64,000 bases of DNA from Micromonospora lupini (GCF_026342015.1 NZ_JAPENL010000002.1:1989001-2053000), one strand, 5' to 3'. Positions 1 to 7,500 are shown, numbered from the stretch's first letter. A program made the numbers and translations. The notes: generated from the letters alone by a model not told the origin.

Positions 1-402
1 CATGTTCAGTTCGGCCACTGTGGCATCCGAGCCGTCGGCGACCTGGACCTCGTACGCCGTGGCGCCGTTGGCGACCACGACGTTGGAGCGGGCCGATGCC
101 CGGCCTCCGTCCCGGCCGTTCTGGCACGCGTTCAGCTCCAGCCAGTCACTCCACACCCTGCCGGTCCGGAGGCGCACCGCCGCAGAGGGTCCGCCGTGCC
201 TGATGGACAGGTGGGTCAACGGGATGGCCGGTGCGGTCACCACTGTCCTGCTCAGCAGGCGGCCGCGCGGGGCGGCCAGGGGCGACGTCACTTCGTTGGC
301 GGTGGACGGCGCTGCCGCCGCGGACTCGGCGAACGTGCCGGCGGCCGACAGGCCCACCGCCGCGCCGGCCGCGCCGGAGAGGACTCGACGTCGAGAAACC
401 AC
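1..402 (-). CDS. Tat-exported N-acetylmuramoyl-L-alanine amidase-like protein, N-terminal part
   Basis: The open frame runs off the left edge; the first 134 residues are present. Translation begins at GTG (402-400) with GGGAG seven bases upstream. The N-terminus has a twin-arginine pattern (VSRRRVLSG) followed by an Ala/Gly-rich hydrophobic stretch and an AAAAP cleavage-like region, so export through Tat is likely. The mature part contains LTHLSIRHGGPSAAVRLRT and a WSDWLEL segment, which resemble the beta-rich domain preceding the catalytic domain of actinobacterial peptidoglycan amidases/PGRP proteins. The catalytic domain would lie outside the window, so the enzymatic assignment is an inference from N-terminal style only. 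Confidence 0.6.
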   Translation of the reverse strand, partial: MVSRRRVLSGAAGAAVGLSAAGTFAESAAAAPSTANEVTSPLAAPRGRLLSRTVVTAPAIPLTHLSIRHGGPSAAVRLRTGRVWSDWLELNACQNGRDGGRASARSNVVVANGATAYEVQVADGSDATVAELNM

Positions 403-541
403 GATTCTGCTCCCTTTGCTAGATGCGCCAGGCGTCAGTCCGCATGCCGGCCGTCAGCCTGGGCCGTGGTGCCCTGGCGGTACCCTTCGGGCACAAACGC
501 CAGGATGGGGCGCTACACACGCTAAAGCGGCACTCTTGACG

Positions 542-558
542 ATTGGTTTATTACCAAT
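542..558. promoter_or_regulatory. Inverted repeat upstream of the amidase-like gene
   Basis: ATTGGT (542-547) and ACCAAT (553-558) are perfect 6-bp arms around a TTATT spacer. This AT-rich island sits in the 200-bp gap between the amidase-like gene and the WYL regulator gene, about 140 bp upstream of the amidase GTG. It could be an operator or part of a promoter; the binding protein is unknown. Confidence 0.4.
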
Positions 559-603
559 GAAGAGCCGCGCAGAAGGCTGACTCGGCGTGATCAATTCGGG
601 CGA

Positions 604-1581
604 CTAGCTGCGGGTCGACTCACGTCGTCCGGAGGCCGCCAGCCGCTCGGCGAGTGCGACGACACGATCGCGGAGTTCGTCCGGGCGTTCGATGACGAAC
701 GGCAGGTCGAGCGCGGCGAGCACAGCGGGTAACCAGTCGAGACTCTCTGCCCGGATCTCCACGTCCTGCCAGCCTTCGTCCGCGCCCTCGCGCACCTCGG
801 CGATGCTTGCGGGTAGCTGCCCGCGGATCTGCTCACGTGTTCCCTGTATCCGTAGCGACACCGCATGCCGGTACGGCGCCTGTGCCATCGAGGTGAGGAG
901 GTGCCCTGCGGGATCGTTCCCGGCGGGCGGCTCGAACGAGCCGGGCAGCGTTCTCGCGTCCGCGATGCGGTCGAGCCGAAGGGTTCGATCCTCGCCGACA
1001 TCCGGATCGGCCCCGGTGACGTACCACCGGCCCGCATGGTTGACCAGCCCGAACGGATGCAGGACGCGGACGCTACGCCTGCCGTTGCGCGAGGTGTACT
1101 TGAGTGAGATCGGCAGGTGCTGGCGGACCGCCTCGGCGACGGTGAGGAGGACATCCGTCTGCGGCGCGGGGAAGTCGCCGGGTTCGGTGGTGAAGGCGAG
1201 AGACTGGAGTACGGCGTCCAGCCGGTCCGCGATCCGCGACGGCAGGACGCGCCGGATTTTCGCGGCGGCGGTCTCACCCGCCGTTCCGGTAGCCGTCGCC
1301 AGCCCGGCACGGCGGCCGGCAACCAGGCCGAGTAGGACGGCCAAGGCTTCGTCGTCGCTGAACATCAGCGGCGGCAGACGATAGCCGGCGGCGAGCCGAT
1401 ACCCGCCGTAGCGACCGCGCACCGACTCCACAGGCACGTCGAGGTCGACCAGGTGACTCACGTAGCGCCGCACCGTGCGCGGTTCGACGCCGAGGCGCTC
1501 GGCAAGCTCGGCCATCGTCCGGACGCCGCCGGACTGCAGGAGCCCCAGCAGTGCCAGCACCTGGGCTGTCGGTCGTGCCAT
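604..1581 (-). CDS. WYL-domain (YafY-type) transcriptional regulator
   Basis: Protein of 325 aa. Residues 1-60 form a winged helix-turn-helix of the HTH_11/DeoR-like type (MARPTAQVLALLGLLQSGGV... LAERLGVEPRTVRRYVSHL). The central part carries the YGGYRL motif typical of YafY regulators, and residues about 140-220 hold a WYL-type ligand-sensing domain (VLHPFGLVNHAGRWYVTG). A longer open frame extends upstream to 1722, but it crosses the divergent promoter region, so the ATG at 1581 is preferred. It is divergent from the VOC gene at 1682 with a 43-bp inverted repeat between them, which suggests it controls that gene and itself. The ligand is unknown. Confidence 0.85.
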   Translation of the reverse strand: MARPTAQVLALLGLLQSGGVRTMAELAERLGVEPRTVRRYVSHLVDLDVPVESVRGRYGGYRLAAGYRLPPLMFSDDEALAVLLGLVAGRRAGLATATGTAGETAAAKIRRVLPSRIADRLDAVLQSLAFTTEPGDFPAPQTDVLLTVAEAVRQHLPISLKYTSRNGRRSVRVLHPFGLVNHAGRWYVTGADPDVGEDRTLRLDRIADARTLPGSFEPPAGNDPAGHLLTSMAQAPYRHAVSLRIQGTREQIRGQLPASIAEVREGADEGWQDVEIRAESLDWLPAVLAALDLPFVIERPDELRDRVVALAERLAASGRRESTRS

Positions 1582-1591
1582 GGGTCTGAAC

Positions 1592-1634
1592 CTAGCCCGA
1601 ATACTGGACCAGATCTGTCCGGTATTCGGGCTAG
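1592..1634. promoter_or_regulatory. Long inverted repeat in the WYL regulator/VOC divergent promoter
   Basis: CTAGCCCGAATAC (1592-1604) and GTATTCGGGCTAG (1622-1634) are perfect 13-bp arms separated by 17 bp. The spacer contains AGATCT with flanking GGAC/GTCC elements. The two arm centres are 30 bp apart (about three helical turns) and sit between the two divergent start codons (1581 and 1682), as expected for paired operator half-sites of the WYL regulator. A transcribed hairpin is also possible. Confidence 0.7.
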
Positions 1635-1681
1635 CGTGCTGATGACAGACCGGTCCCGACCATACTGAACAGGGATAAGAC

Positions 1682-2080
1682 ATGGATTTCGTATCGATCC
1701 GCATCATCACCGGCGACATCAACCGCCTGGTCGACTTCTACGAGAAGATCACCGGCGTGCAGGCGGCCTGGGGCAACGAGGACTTCGCCGAGGTGCGCAC
1801 CGCCCACGGCACGCTGGCGATCGGCAGTACGCGCACCGTCCCACTGTTCGCGCCAGGGTCGGCCCGCCCGGCCGACAACCACACCGTGATCATCGAGTTC
1901 CTCGTGGCAGACGTGGACGCGCTCTACGACAAGCTGAAGAGTGTCGTGGAGGACTTCGTGAACGAGCCCACGACCATGCCCTGGGGTAACCGAGCCCTGC
2001 TCTTCCGTGACCCCGACGGCAACCTGGTCAACTTCTTCACCCCGGTGACCCCCGACGCGATCGAGAAGTTCGGCCGCTGA
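1682..2080 (+). CDS. VOC family (glyoxalase/bleomycin-resistance-like) protein
   Basis: Protein of 132 aa with the paired beta-alpha-beta-beta-beta layout of vicinal-oxygen-chelate proteins: an N-terminal module (FVSIRIITGDINRLVDFYEKITG) and a C-terminal module ending LLFRDPDGNLVNFFTP, the usual VOC signature. Members bind a divalent metal and act as isomerases, dioxygenases or drug-binding proteins; nothing here fixes the substrate. The start has only a weak AGGG upstream. The divergent WYL regulator and the shared inverted repeat suggest inducible expression. Confidence 0.8.
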   Translation: MDFVSIRIITGDINRLVDFYEKITGVQAAWGNEDFAEVRTAHGTLAIGSTRTVPLFAPGSARPADNHTVIIEFLVADVDALYDKLKSVVEDFVNEPTTMPWGNRALLFRDPDGNLVNFFTPVTPDAIEKFGR

Positions 2081-2108
2081 CCAGCTTGTCGTAGCCAGCG
2101 CGCGTGAA

Positions 2109-2327
2109 CTACTCGGCCTCGTCGCCGTCGGTGGGGCGAGGTGGGCGGTGCTCGGCGATCCACGCCTCCACATCGGCCCGCAGCCAGACCGTGGTCCCGT
2201 GCAGCCGCTGGAACGGCGCGGGGAAGGTCGGATAGCGGATGAGCTGACGCATCCGGGTCCGACTCACGCCGCCGAGCAACTCCTGCAACTCGTGCGGACC
2301 GACAAGCGGACCCGGGACCTCACCCAT
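2109..2327 (-). CDS. Small helix-turn-helix DNA-binding protein (AlpA/excisionase-like)
   Basis: Protein of 72 aa read from ATG at 2327. It has the compact winged-helix layout of AlpA/MerR-like excisionases: LVGPHELQELLGGVSRTRMRQL, then FPAPFQRLHGTTVWLRADVEAWI, where a helix-turn-helix is followed by a short wing and the typical W..DVEAWI helix. Such proteins are small transcription factors or excisionases. There is no integrase nearby, so a stand-alone regulator is more likely than a mobile-element function. Upstream ribosome-binding sequence is weak. Confidence 0.7.
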   Translation of the reverse strand: MGEVPGPLVGPHELQELLGGVSRTRMRQLIRYPTFPAPFQRLHGTTVWLRADVEAWIAEHRPPRPTDGDEAE

Positions 2328-2467
2328 CAGTCGACGGTAGGACGATCAGGAATGCCGAATTGCGTCTACCTACTTGCGCAGTCCTTCCGAATGGGTGAAG
2401 GTGAACTCGTCGGCCCGGCTGGGCTCGGGCCGATTGGTCAGCGATCGCGAGTGCTGGAGGAGGCCCG

Positions 2468-2722
2468 ATGGATCAGGCGACGGAGTTGGCGTGGCTGCGG
2501 GAGCGGGTCGGGGGATTGGAGACGGCGTTGCACTGCGCACGCAGAGAGTTGTTCGATCTCCGTTGCCGACTCACGCTGATCGGCCGGGTGGTCCGGGACG
2601 TGGACCGGGTGCAGCGAGCGCCCGGAGTGGCGGTCGGCGCGATCAACGCGGCGCTCTACTCCGAGACGTCCCACCTGCGGCACCTCGGCCGGCACGTGGT
2701 CCGACGCCACCGCGGCAAGTGA
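2468..2722 (+). CDS. Small hypothetical protein, helical
   Basis: Protein of 84 aa, start supported by GGAGGAGG just upstream. I do not recognise a family. The first half (LAWLRERVGGLETALHCARRELFDLRCRL) has heptad-like spacing of leucines and charged residues, suggesting a short coiled coil; the C-terminus is basic and histidine-rich (HLRHLGRHVVRRHRGK), so nucleic-acid binding is conceivable. It lies alone between the small HTH gene and a long inverted repeat. Confidence 0.55.
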   Translation: MDQATELAWLRERVGGLETALHCARRELFDLRCRLTLIGRVVRDVDRVQRAPGVAVGAINAALYSETSHLRHLGRHVVRRHRGK

Positions 2723-2737
2723 TCATGGGCGGCTTTT

Positions 2738-2802
2738 CTTGATCAAGTGATGAAAACAGGTCTCCCGGCTGCCTTTGACCTACTTTCCATCACTTGATCA
2801 AG
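2738..2802. repeat. Perfect 15-bp inverted repeat with 35-bp spacer
   Basis: CTTGATCAAGTGATG (2738-2752) is mirrored exactly by CATCACTTGATCAAG (2788-2802); each arm also contains the 10-bp palindrome CTTGATCAAG. The element lies just after the small helical gene and 34 bp before the TetR start. It can be a bidirectional terminator, a TetR operator pair, or one copy of a dispersed palindromic intergenic repeat. Its AT-rich ends differ from the surroundings. Confidence 0.65.
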
Positions 2803-2835
2803 GTGAGGGGGGTGGCTGCCGCTAGGGTCGGGCAG

Positions 2836-3486
2836 ATGAGTGTCGAGACGGCTCCCCGTCGCCGCCGGTTGGAGCCGGACGCCAGGCGCGGGCAGATCCT
2901 GGCCTGCGCGGTCCGGCTGTTCGGCGAGCGGCCGTACGCGGACGTGTCGACCACAGACGTCGCCCGGGAGGCGGGTGTCGCCCGGGGCCTGGTCAACCAC
3001 TACTTCGGCACGAAGAAGGACCTCTACCTGGAGGTCGTCCGGGTCATGGTGACCATTCCGGAGGTCGCCCTGGAACGGCTGCCCAAGGGTGATCTACGAA
3101 CCCGGGTGGATGCCAGCGTCTCGTGGTTCCTCGACGTGGTGTCCCGACACAGCACCTCCTGGTTGGCCGCCGTCACCGCCCGGGGGATGGGCGGCGACGC
3201 CGACGTGGAGCGGGTGCTCGCCGAGGCCGAGGAGGTCGCCGCGGACCGCATGCTCGTCGCCGTCGGGCTGGCCGGCGAGGCCGAGCACCGCGAGGAGTTG
3301 CGCGGGATGGTCCGGGCGTACGGCGGGCTGGCCACGTCCACGGCGCGCGAGTGGCTCCAGCGCGGCGCATTGACCCGCTCCCAGGTGCACCTGCTGCTCA
3401 CCGCGACGCTGCTGACCATTGTGGAGCAGGTCATCCCGCAGGTCATCGCGGGCGAGGAGGCGGCGCGGCAGGCGCATTCAGGCTAG
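2836..3486 (+). CDS. TetR/AcrR family transcriptional regulator
   Basis: Protein of 216 aa. Residues 20-65 form a TetR helix-turn-helix (RGQILACAVRLFGERPYADVSTTDVAREAGVARGLVNHYFGTKKDLY). The remaining all-helical part is the ligand/dimer domain. ATG 2836 was chosen because the 14 codons upstream in the same frame overlap the inverted repeat and lack a ribosome-binding site. It is 58 bp upstream of a flavin monooxygenase gene in the same direction, so the pair may form an inducible unit. Ligand unknown. Confidence 0.88.
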   Translation: MSVETAPRRRRLEPDARRGQILACAVRLFGERPYADVSTTDVAREAGVARGLVNHYFGTKKDLYLEVVRVMVTIPEVALERLPKGDLRTRVDASVSWFLDVVSRHSTSWLAAVTARGMGGDADVERVLAEAEEVAADRMLVAVGLAGEAEHREELRGMVRAYGGLATSTAREWLQRGALTRSQVHLLLTATLLTIVEQVIPQVIAGEEAARQAHSG

Positions 3487-3544
3487 CCATTGGCGAGCCG
3501 CCAACAAGCTGTTACGGTCGGCCGCACCGCCGAGGGAGCCGGCC

Positions 3545-5026
3545 ATGACCGACAGCGCAGCTACCGTCCGACCTGCCGGTCGGGTGCGGGTGGCGATCAT
3601 CGGCTCCGGTTTCGGCGGAGTGGCGGTCGCCGCCGCGCTTCGTAGCGCCGGCGACGCGGACGTGGTGCTGTTGGAGCGGGCCGACCGGATCGGCGGCGTC
3701 TGGCGGGACAACACCTACCCGGGCTGCGCCTGCGACATCCCCGCGCCGCTCTACTCGTACTCCTTCGCGCTGAACCCGGACTGGTCGCGGCGCTTTCCGC
3801 CGCACTCGGAGATCCTCGACTACCTGCACCGCTGCGCGACGGAGCTGGGGCTTACCGACAGCGTGCGGTTGCGTACCGAGGTCACCGACGCGTCGTGGGA
3901 CGAGGCCGCGGCGTGCTGGCGGCTGCGTACCGCCGATGGCGCGGAACTGACGGCGGACGTCCTGGTCCCGGCGGTCGGCCAGCTCTCGCGGCCGGTGGTG
4001 CCGGCGCTGCCCGGCGCGCAGCGGTTCGCCGGGGCGGCGATGCACACCGCCCGGTGGGACCCGGCGGTACGGCTGGACGGCGCTCGGGTGGCGGTGATCG
4101 GCACCGGCGCCAGCGCGGTGCAGTTGGTGCCGGCCATCGCGGATCGGGCGTCCCAGGTCACAGTCTTCCAGCGCACCCCGCCCTGGACGCTGCCCAAGCC
4201 GGACCGCCGGCACGGGCGGCTGGGCCGGGCGCTCTACCGGAGGGTGCCGGCGCTGATGCGGGTGCCCCGGGCCGCGTTCTGGTCGGTCACGGTGCTCACC
4301 GGGCTGGCGGTGACCGGCAACCGGGCCGCCGCTGCCGTGCTGCGGTTTGTCTCGCGGGCGCAGAGGTGGTGGCAGGTACGCGACCCGGAGCTGCGGGCCC
4401 GCGTCACGCCTGTCGAGCCGATGGGCTGCAAGCGGGTGTTGTTCACCAACGACTGGCTGCCCGCCCTGGGCCGGGAGGACGTCGAGCTGGTCACCGAGGC
4501 GATCGTCGAGGTGACCGAGGACGGCATCCGCACCGCCGACGGCCGGACCCACACCTGCGACGTGCTGGTCTACGGCACCGGCTTCGCGGCCACCGACTTC
4601 CTGGTGCCGATCCGGGTCACCGGACGCGCCGGCCGCCAGCTCGGCGAGGAGTGGCGCGACGGCGCGTACGCGTACCTCGGAATGGCCGTGCCCGGCTTCC
4701 CCAACCTCTTCCTGATGTACGGCCCGAACACCAACACCGGCAACACGTCGGTGCTCTACTTCCTGGAGGCGCAGGCCCGGCACATCGCCCAGGCGGTGCG
4801 CCTGCTCGCCGCCGGAGGCGAACCCCTGGAGGTACGCCCCGAGGTGGCCGCCCGCTACGACGCGGAGCTGCAACGCCGGCTCGCCGGAAGTGTGTGGGCG
4901 GCCTGTCGGAGCTGGTACCGCACGGCCGCCGGCCGGATCGTCACCAACTGGCCGGGGATGGCAGCCGAGTACCGCCGCCGTACCGCCCGGCTGGACCCGA
5001 CCGACTACGGCCGCCGCGCCGGCTGA
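3545..5026 (+). CDS. Flavin-containing monooxygenase, Baeyer-Villiger type
   Basis: Protein of 493 aa with an N-terminal FAD-binding Rossmann motif (IIGSGFGGVAVA), an internal NAD(P)H-binding motif (VIGTGASAVQ), and between them FAGAAMHTARWD, which matches the FxGxxxHxxxW(P/D) fingerprint of Baeyer-Villiger monooxygenases. Such enzymes insert oxygen into ketones or oxygenate heteroatoms using FAD, NADPH and O2 in the cytosol. The ATG at 3545 follows GAGGGAG; an upstream extension overlapping the TetR gene is a shadow. Co-orientation with the TetR gene suggests it is the regulated target. Substrate cannot be read from sequence. Confidence 0.88.
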   Translation: MTDSAATVRPAGRVRVAIIGSGFGGVAVAAALRSAGDADVVLLERADRIGGVWRDNTYPGCACDIPAPLYSYSFALNPDWSRRFPPHSEILDYLHRCATELGLTDSVRLRTEVTDASWDEAAACWRLRTADGAELTADVLVPAVGQLSRPVVPALPGAQRFAGAAMHTARWDPAVRLDGARVAVIGTGASAVQLVPAIADRASQVTVFQRTPPWTLPKPDRRHGRLGRALYRRVPALMRVPRAAFWSVTVLTGLAVTGNRAAAAVLRFVSRAQRWWQVRDPELRARVTPVEPMGCKRVLFTNDWLPALGREDVELVTEAIVEVTEDGIRTADGRTHTCDVLVYGTGFAATDFLVPIRVTGRAGRQLGEEWRDGAYAYLGMAVPGFPNLFLMYGPNTNTGNTSVLYFLEAQARHIAQAVRLLAAGGEPLEVRPEVAARYDAELQRRLAGSVWAACRSWYRTAAGRIVTNWPGMAAEYRRRTARLDPTDYGRRAG

Positions 5027-5051
5027 CGGGCGGTCGCGGGCCCGCCGACCT

Positions 5052-5936
5052 TCAGGCTGCGCGCCGGTGGCGGGCCTGATCGGCGCGTGCGGCCTGATCG
5101 GCGCGTGCGGCCTGATCGGCGCGTGCGGCTTGATCGGCGCGTGCGGCCGGGGCGGCGTGACGCTGAACGGCCTGCGCGGAGAACGGCTCGGCGCGCACGA
5201 CCCGCAGTGGCCGTTCGGTCTCGTCCGCGCCGAACCTCCAGCGCGACGGCGTCGGCTGCCGTTGCGGCGCGGGTCCGCCGGGGCGCAGCCCGGGCCGGGA
5301 CAGCAGCACGGTGATCAGGTAGCCGACCACCAGGAACCCGTGACTGACCAGGCGCTCGCCACCCACCGAGCCGGTGGCGAGGTCGTTGACCGAGAGCAGC
5401 AGGAGCGTGCCGACGAACGCGCTGAGCATCGGCAGGAGACCCGCCGGCGGGCTGCGGCGTACCGCCACGAAGAGGAAGCCGGCCCCGACCGCCACGTTCC
5501 AGGCTGCCGACTCGTGCCACAGGTGCTGGCCGGCGGCGTGCACGTGGTCGCCTGTCGCTCCCCGGCCGACCTGGGCCAGCCCGAGCACGAGCTGGACCGC
5601 GCCGAGCAGCCCGAGCGCCGCGCGCAGCCCGACGACCAGGCCGGCGCGGCCCGGCAGGCGAAGCCGCCAACGCGACCGGCGGGCCGGCGGCGCGTCCTCG
5701 GCATCGGAGCCGGTGACCGCGCTGGCCCCGATGGCGGCCAGGATCGCGTCGGTCCGGTCGGGGACGTCGGTGACCAATCGGGTACGAATCCGGCGCGTCA
5801 CCGCGACAGCCGTCGCGAACCAGGCCCGGCACTTGGCGCACTCGTCCAGGTGCCCCTGCGCCGCCGCCCCTTCGGCGGCGGTCTCCTCCCCGTCCAACTG
5901 CGCGGACAGGACCTCCCGCCACTGCTCACACCCCAT
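5052..5936 (-). CDS. Zinc-finger (anti-sigma-like) multi-pass membrane protein
   Basis: Protein of 294 aa. The N-terminus carries a putative zinc-binding anti-sigma motif (HLDECAKCRAWF, an H-x3-C-x2-C pattern, with Cys3 upstream). It is followed by about four hydrophobic segments (around residues 100-215) that form the membrane domain. The C-terminus is a hydrophilic tail with four AARADQ hexapeptides. No sigma factor gene is adjacent, so the zinc motif may serve another sensing role. Annotators often call such proteins zf-HC2 domain proteins. It is convergent with the monooxygenase gene and divergent from the TRM11-like gene. Confidence 0.75.
   Translation of the reverse strand: MGCEQWREVLSAQLDGEETAAEGAAAQGHLDECAKCRAWFATAVAVTRRIRTRLVTDVPDRTDAILAAIGASAVTGSDAEDAPPARRSRWRLRLPGRAGLVVGLRAALGLLGAVQLVLGLAQVGRGATGDHVHAAGQHLWHESAAWNVAVGAGFLFVAVRRSPPAGLLPMLSAFVGTLLLLSVNDLATGSVGGERLVSHGFLVVGYLITVLLSRPGLRPGGPAPQRQPTPSRWRFGADETERPLRVVRAEPFSAQAVQRHAAPAARADQAARADQAARADQAARADQARHRRAA
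5073..5144. repeat. Four tandem 18-bp repeats coding AARADQ
   Basis: The unit GGCCTGATCGGCGCGTGC is repeated at 5073, 5091, 5109 and 5127, the last copy differing by one base. Being a multiple of three, it adds or removes AARADQ hexapeptides in the cytoplasmic or external tail of the overlapping minus-strand membrane protein without breaking its frame. Copy number may vary between strains. Confidence 0.9.
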
Positions 5937-6008
5937 GTGTGGGTAGTCGGTCCGCAGGTCGCTCCGGTTCCCGGCGACCCGGGCGCGTTGTGGAATACTC
6001 GCCGGATC

Positions 6009-7049
6009 ATGACGCGCTACGGCCTGCTGATCCTTCCCGCCACCAACCGGGTGTACGCCCGTTCCGCCATCGACCTCACCCGGGCCGAGCTGGAGATCTT
6101 CGGCTCATCGGCGCTCGACGGCCGGATCGGCGAGCTGGACACCGAGGTCGTCGGCGGCGCGACGTACGTCACGTTCACAGGTGACGGGCTGACCGAACGG
6201 GACCTGGCCGTCCTGGGCAACCTCTCCGCCGGGTACGCGCTGTTCGAGATCGTCGGCGACCTGCTGCGTCCGGTCGAGTGGAGCCGGCTGGACCGCTACG
6301 ACGACGATCTGCTCACCATCCAGAAGTACCCCGGCAAGACCAACGAGCAGTTCACGAAGCTGCTGCTCAACGTCACCCTGCTCGCGTCGGACTGGGCCGG
6401 GGAGCTGACCAGCCGCCGGTTCCGGGTGCTCGACCCGCTCTGTGGTCGGGGCACCACCCTCAACCAGGCGCTCATGTACGGCTTCGACGCCGCCGGGATC
6501 GAGCGTGACCAGAAGGACGTCGAGGCGTACCGGGCGTTCGTCACGACCTGGCTGAAGCAGAAGCGGGTCAAGCACCGGGTGCTGGAGTCGGGGCCGGTGC
6601 GGCGGGAGCGCAAGGTGGTCGGCCGGCGGGTACGCATCGAGCTGGCACCGACCCGCGAGGAGCACAAGGCGGGCCGCACCCAGTTGCTCGACGTCGTCAA
6701 CGCCGACACCACCCGCTCGGCGGAGTTCTTCCGGCCGGAGACCGTCGACCTGGTGGTCGCCGACGCGCCGTACGGCGTGCAGCACGGCAGCCGTACCGCC
6801 GATCAGGGCCTGACGCGTGACCCGCTGGCGCTGCTCGCGGAGGCCGCGCCGGTCTGGGCGCGGCTGCTGCGCCCCGGTGGGGCGCTCGGCATCTCGTGGA
6901 ACACCCACGTCGCCGGTCGGGACGACGCGGCGGCGGCGTTGGCCGACGCCGGCCTGACTGTGGTCGACGAGGAGCCCTACCGCGCGTTGCGGCACCGGGT
7001 GGATCAGTCGATCATGCGAGACGTGCTGGTGGCCCGCCGCCCGGCCTGA
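6009..7049 (+). CDS. TRM11-like SAM-dependent methyltransferase
   Basis: Protein of 346 aa with a C-terminal Rossmann methyltransferase domain. VLDPLCGRGTTLNQALMYG is the SAM-binding motif I, and DAPYGVQHG replaces the usual (N/D)PPY catalytic motif of N-methyltransferases. The N-terminal 100 residues resemble the THUMP-adjacent part of archaeal/eukaryal Trm11-type tRNA guanine N2-methyltransferases, including the KYPGKTNEQFTKLLLNVTL stretch. A tRNA or rRNA guanine target is therefore inferred. The open frame extends far upstream (to 4890), but only the ATG at 6009 leaves the neighbouring minus-strand gene intact. Confidence 0.75.
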   Translation: MTRYGLLILPATNRVYARSAIDLTRAELEIFGSSALDGRIGELDTEVVGGATYVTFTGDGLTERDLAVLGNLSAGYALFEIVGDLLRPVEWSRLDRYDDDLLTIQKYPGKTNEQFTKLLLNVTLLASDWAGELTSRRFRVLDPLCGRGTTLNQALMYGFDAAGIERDQKDVEAYRAFVTTWLKQKRVKHRVLESGPVRRERKVVGRRVRIELAPTREEHKAGRTQLLDVVNADTTRSAEFFRPETVDLVVADAPYGVQHGSRTADQGLTRDPLALLAEAAPVWARLLRPGGALGISWNTHVAGRDDAAAALADAGLTVVDEEPYRALRHRVDQSIMRDVLVARRPA

Positions 7050-7209
7050 CCCGGCCACACCCCCCCGCCGCCCGCGCCAAGCCGCGCCGGGTCGCGCCGC
7101 CTCCCGCTCCGGTCAGGCACGGTCTCTCCGCGTCCACCATCCCGGACGACCACGGCGTCTGTGCCGTATTTCACCTGTTCAGTGGGCCTGTGTGAAAACC
7201 GCGTCAAAA

Positions 7210-7312
7210 AAGGGTTCGCGGCCGTCATGGTCGCGTTATGGCCCCTGCCCTCTGGCGGGTGGTGGGGCTTTGATTGCCCGGCGCGACCGGAAGGCGGTCG
7301 CGACGAACCTTT
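7210..7312 (+). ncRNA. Candidate structured 5' leader of the kdp operon
   Basis: A nine-pair closing helix can form between AAGGGTTCG (7210-7218) and CGAACCTTT (7304-7312), with one G-U pair. Inside it are two clear hairpins: GCCCC/GGGGC (7241-7245 with 7264-7268), which has further pairing within, and a perfect 8-bp stem CGCGACCG/CGGTCGCG (7282-7289 with 7295-7302) with a GAAGG loop. The AGAGGAG ribosome-binding site of the first kdp ORF starts about seven bases after the closing helix. This is the architecture of a cis-regulatory RNA. It does not match what I remember of the c-di-AMP (ydaO) riboswitch. A 30-codon frame (7227-7319) covers the same bases. Confidence 0.5.
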
Positions 7313-7330
7313 CCGGTAAGAGGAGTCAGC

Positions 7331-7414
7331 GTGTCTGACGTGGTGTTCGTGGTCCTCACGGTGGCGCTGTTCGCAGTGCTCGCCCTTGTGGTCCGGGCGG
7401 TGGAGAAGCTGTGA
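7331..7414 (+). CDS. 27-aa single-span membrane peptide preceding kdpF
   Basis: GTG start with AGAGGAG upstream, 27 codons, TGA at 7412-7414. The peptide is one hydrophobic helix (VVFVVLTVALFAVLALVV) ending in a basic/acidic RAVEKL tail. Its stop overlaps the GTG start of kdpF by four bases, so the two are translationally coupled. From memory, comparable short ORFs precede kdpF in other bacteria, but they are rarely annotated. It could be a second small subunit of the Kdp complex or a KdpF paralogue. Confidence 0.65.
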   Translation: MSDVVFVVLTVALFAVLALVVRAVEKL

Positions 7415-7500
7415 ACGCGGTAAACGCCGTCGGTCTGGTGCTCGCGGTCGTCCTGGGCGCGTTCCTGGTGTTCGCCCTGCTGTTTCCGGAGCGCTTCTGA
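7411..7500 (+). CDS. kdpF: K+-transporting ATPase subunit KdpF
   Basis: 29-aa membrane peptide ending in the KdpF hallmark LLFPERF. KdpF is the small subunit that stabilises the KdpFABC potassium pump in the cytoplasmic membrane. The GTG start overlaps the stop of the preceding micro-ORF, and its TGA overlaps the ATG of kdpA (TGATG), so translation of the operon is tightly coupled. Confidence 0.9.
   Translation: MNAVNAVGLVLAVVLGAFLVFALLFPERF

Noticed and set aside
2109..2327. Excisionase of an integrated element
   Set aside because: No integrase, attachment repeats or tRNA gene nearby, so a mobile element is not supported.
4890..6008. Long rightward frame fused to the TRM11-like gene
   Set aside because: It overlaps the whole minus-strand zinc-finger gene; family similarity begins only at the ATG at 6009.
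7200..7330. ydaO (c-di-AMP) riboswitch
   Set aside because: The helices are present, but I could not find the conserved ydaO core words, so I report only an unassigned structured leader.
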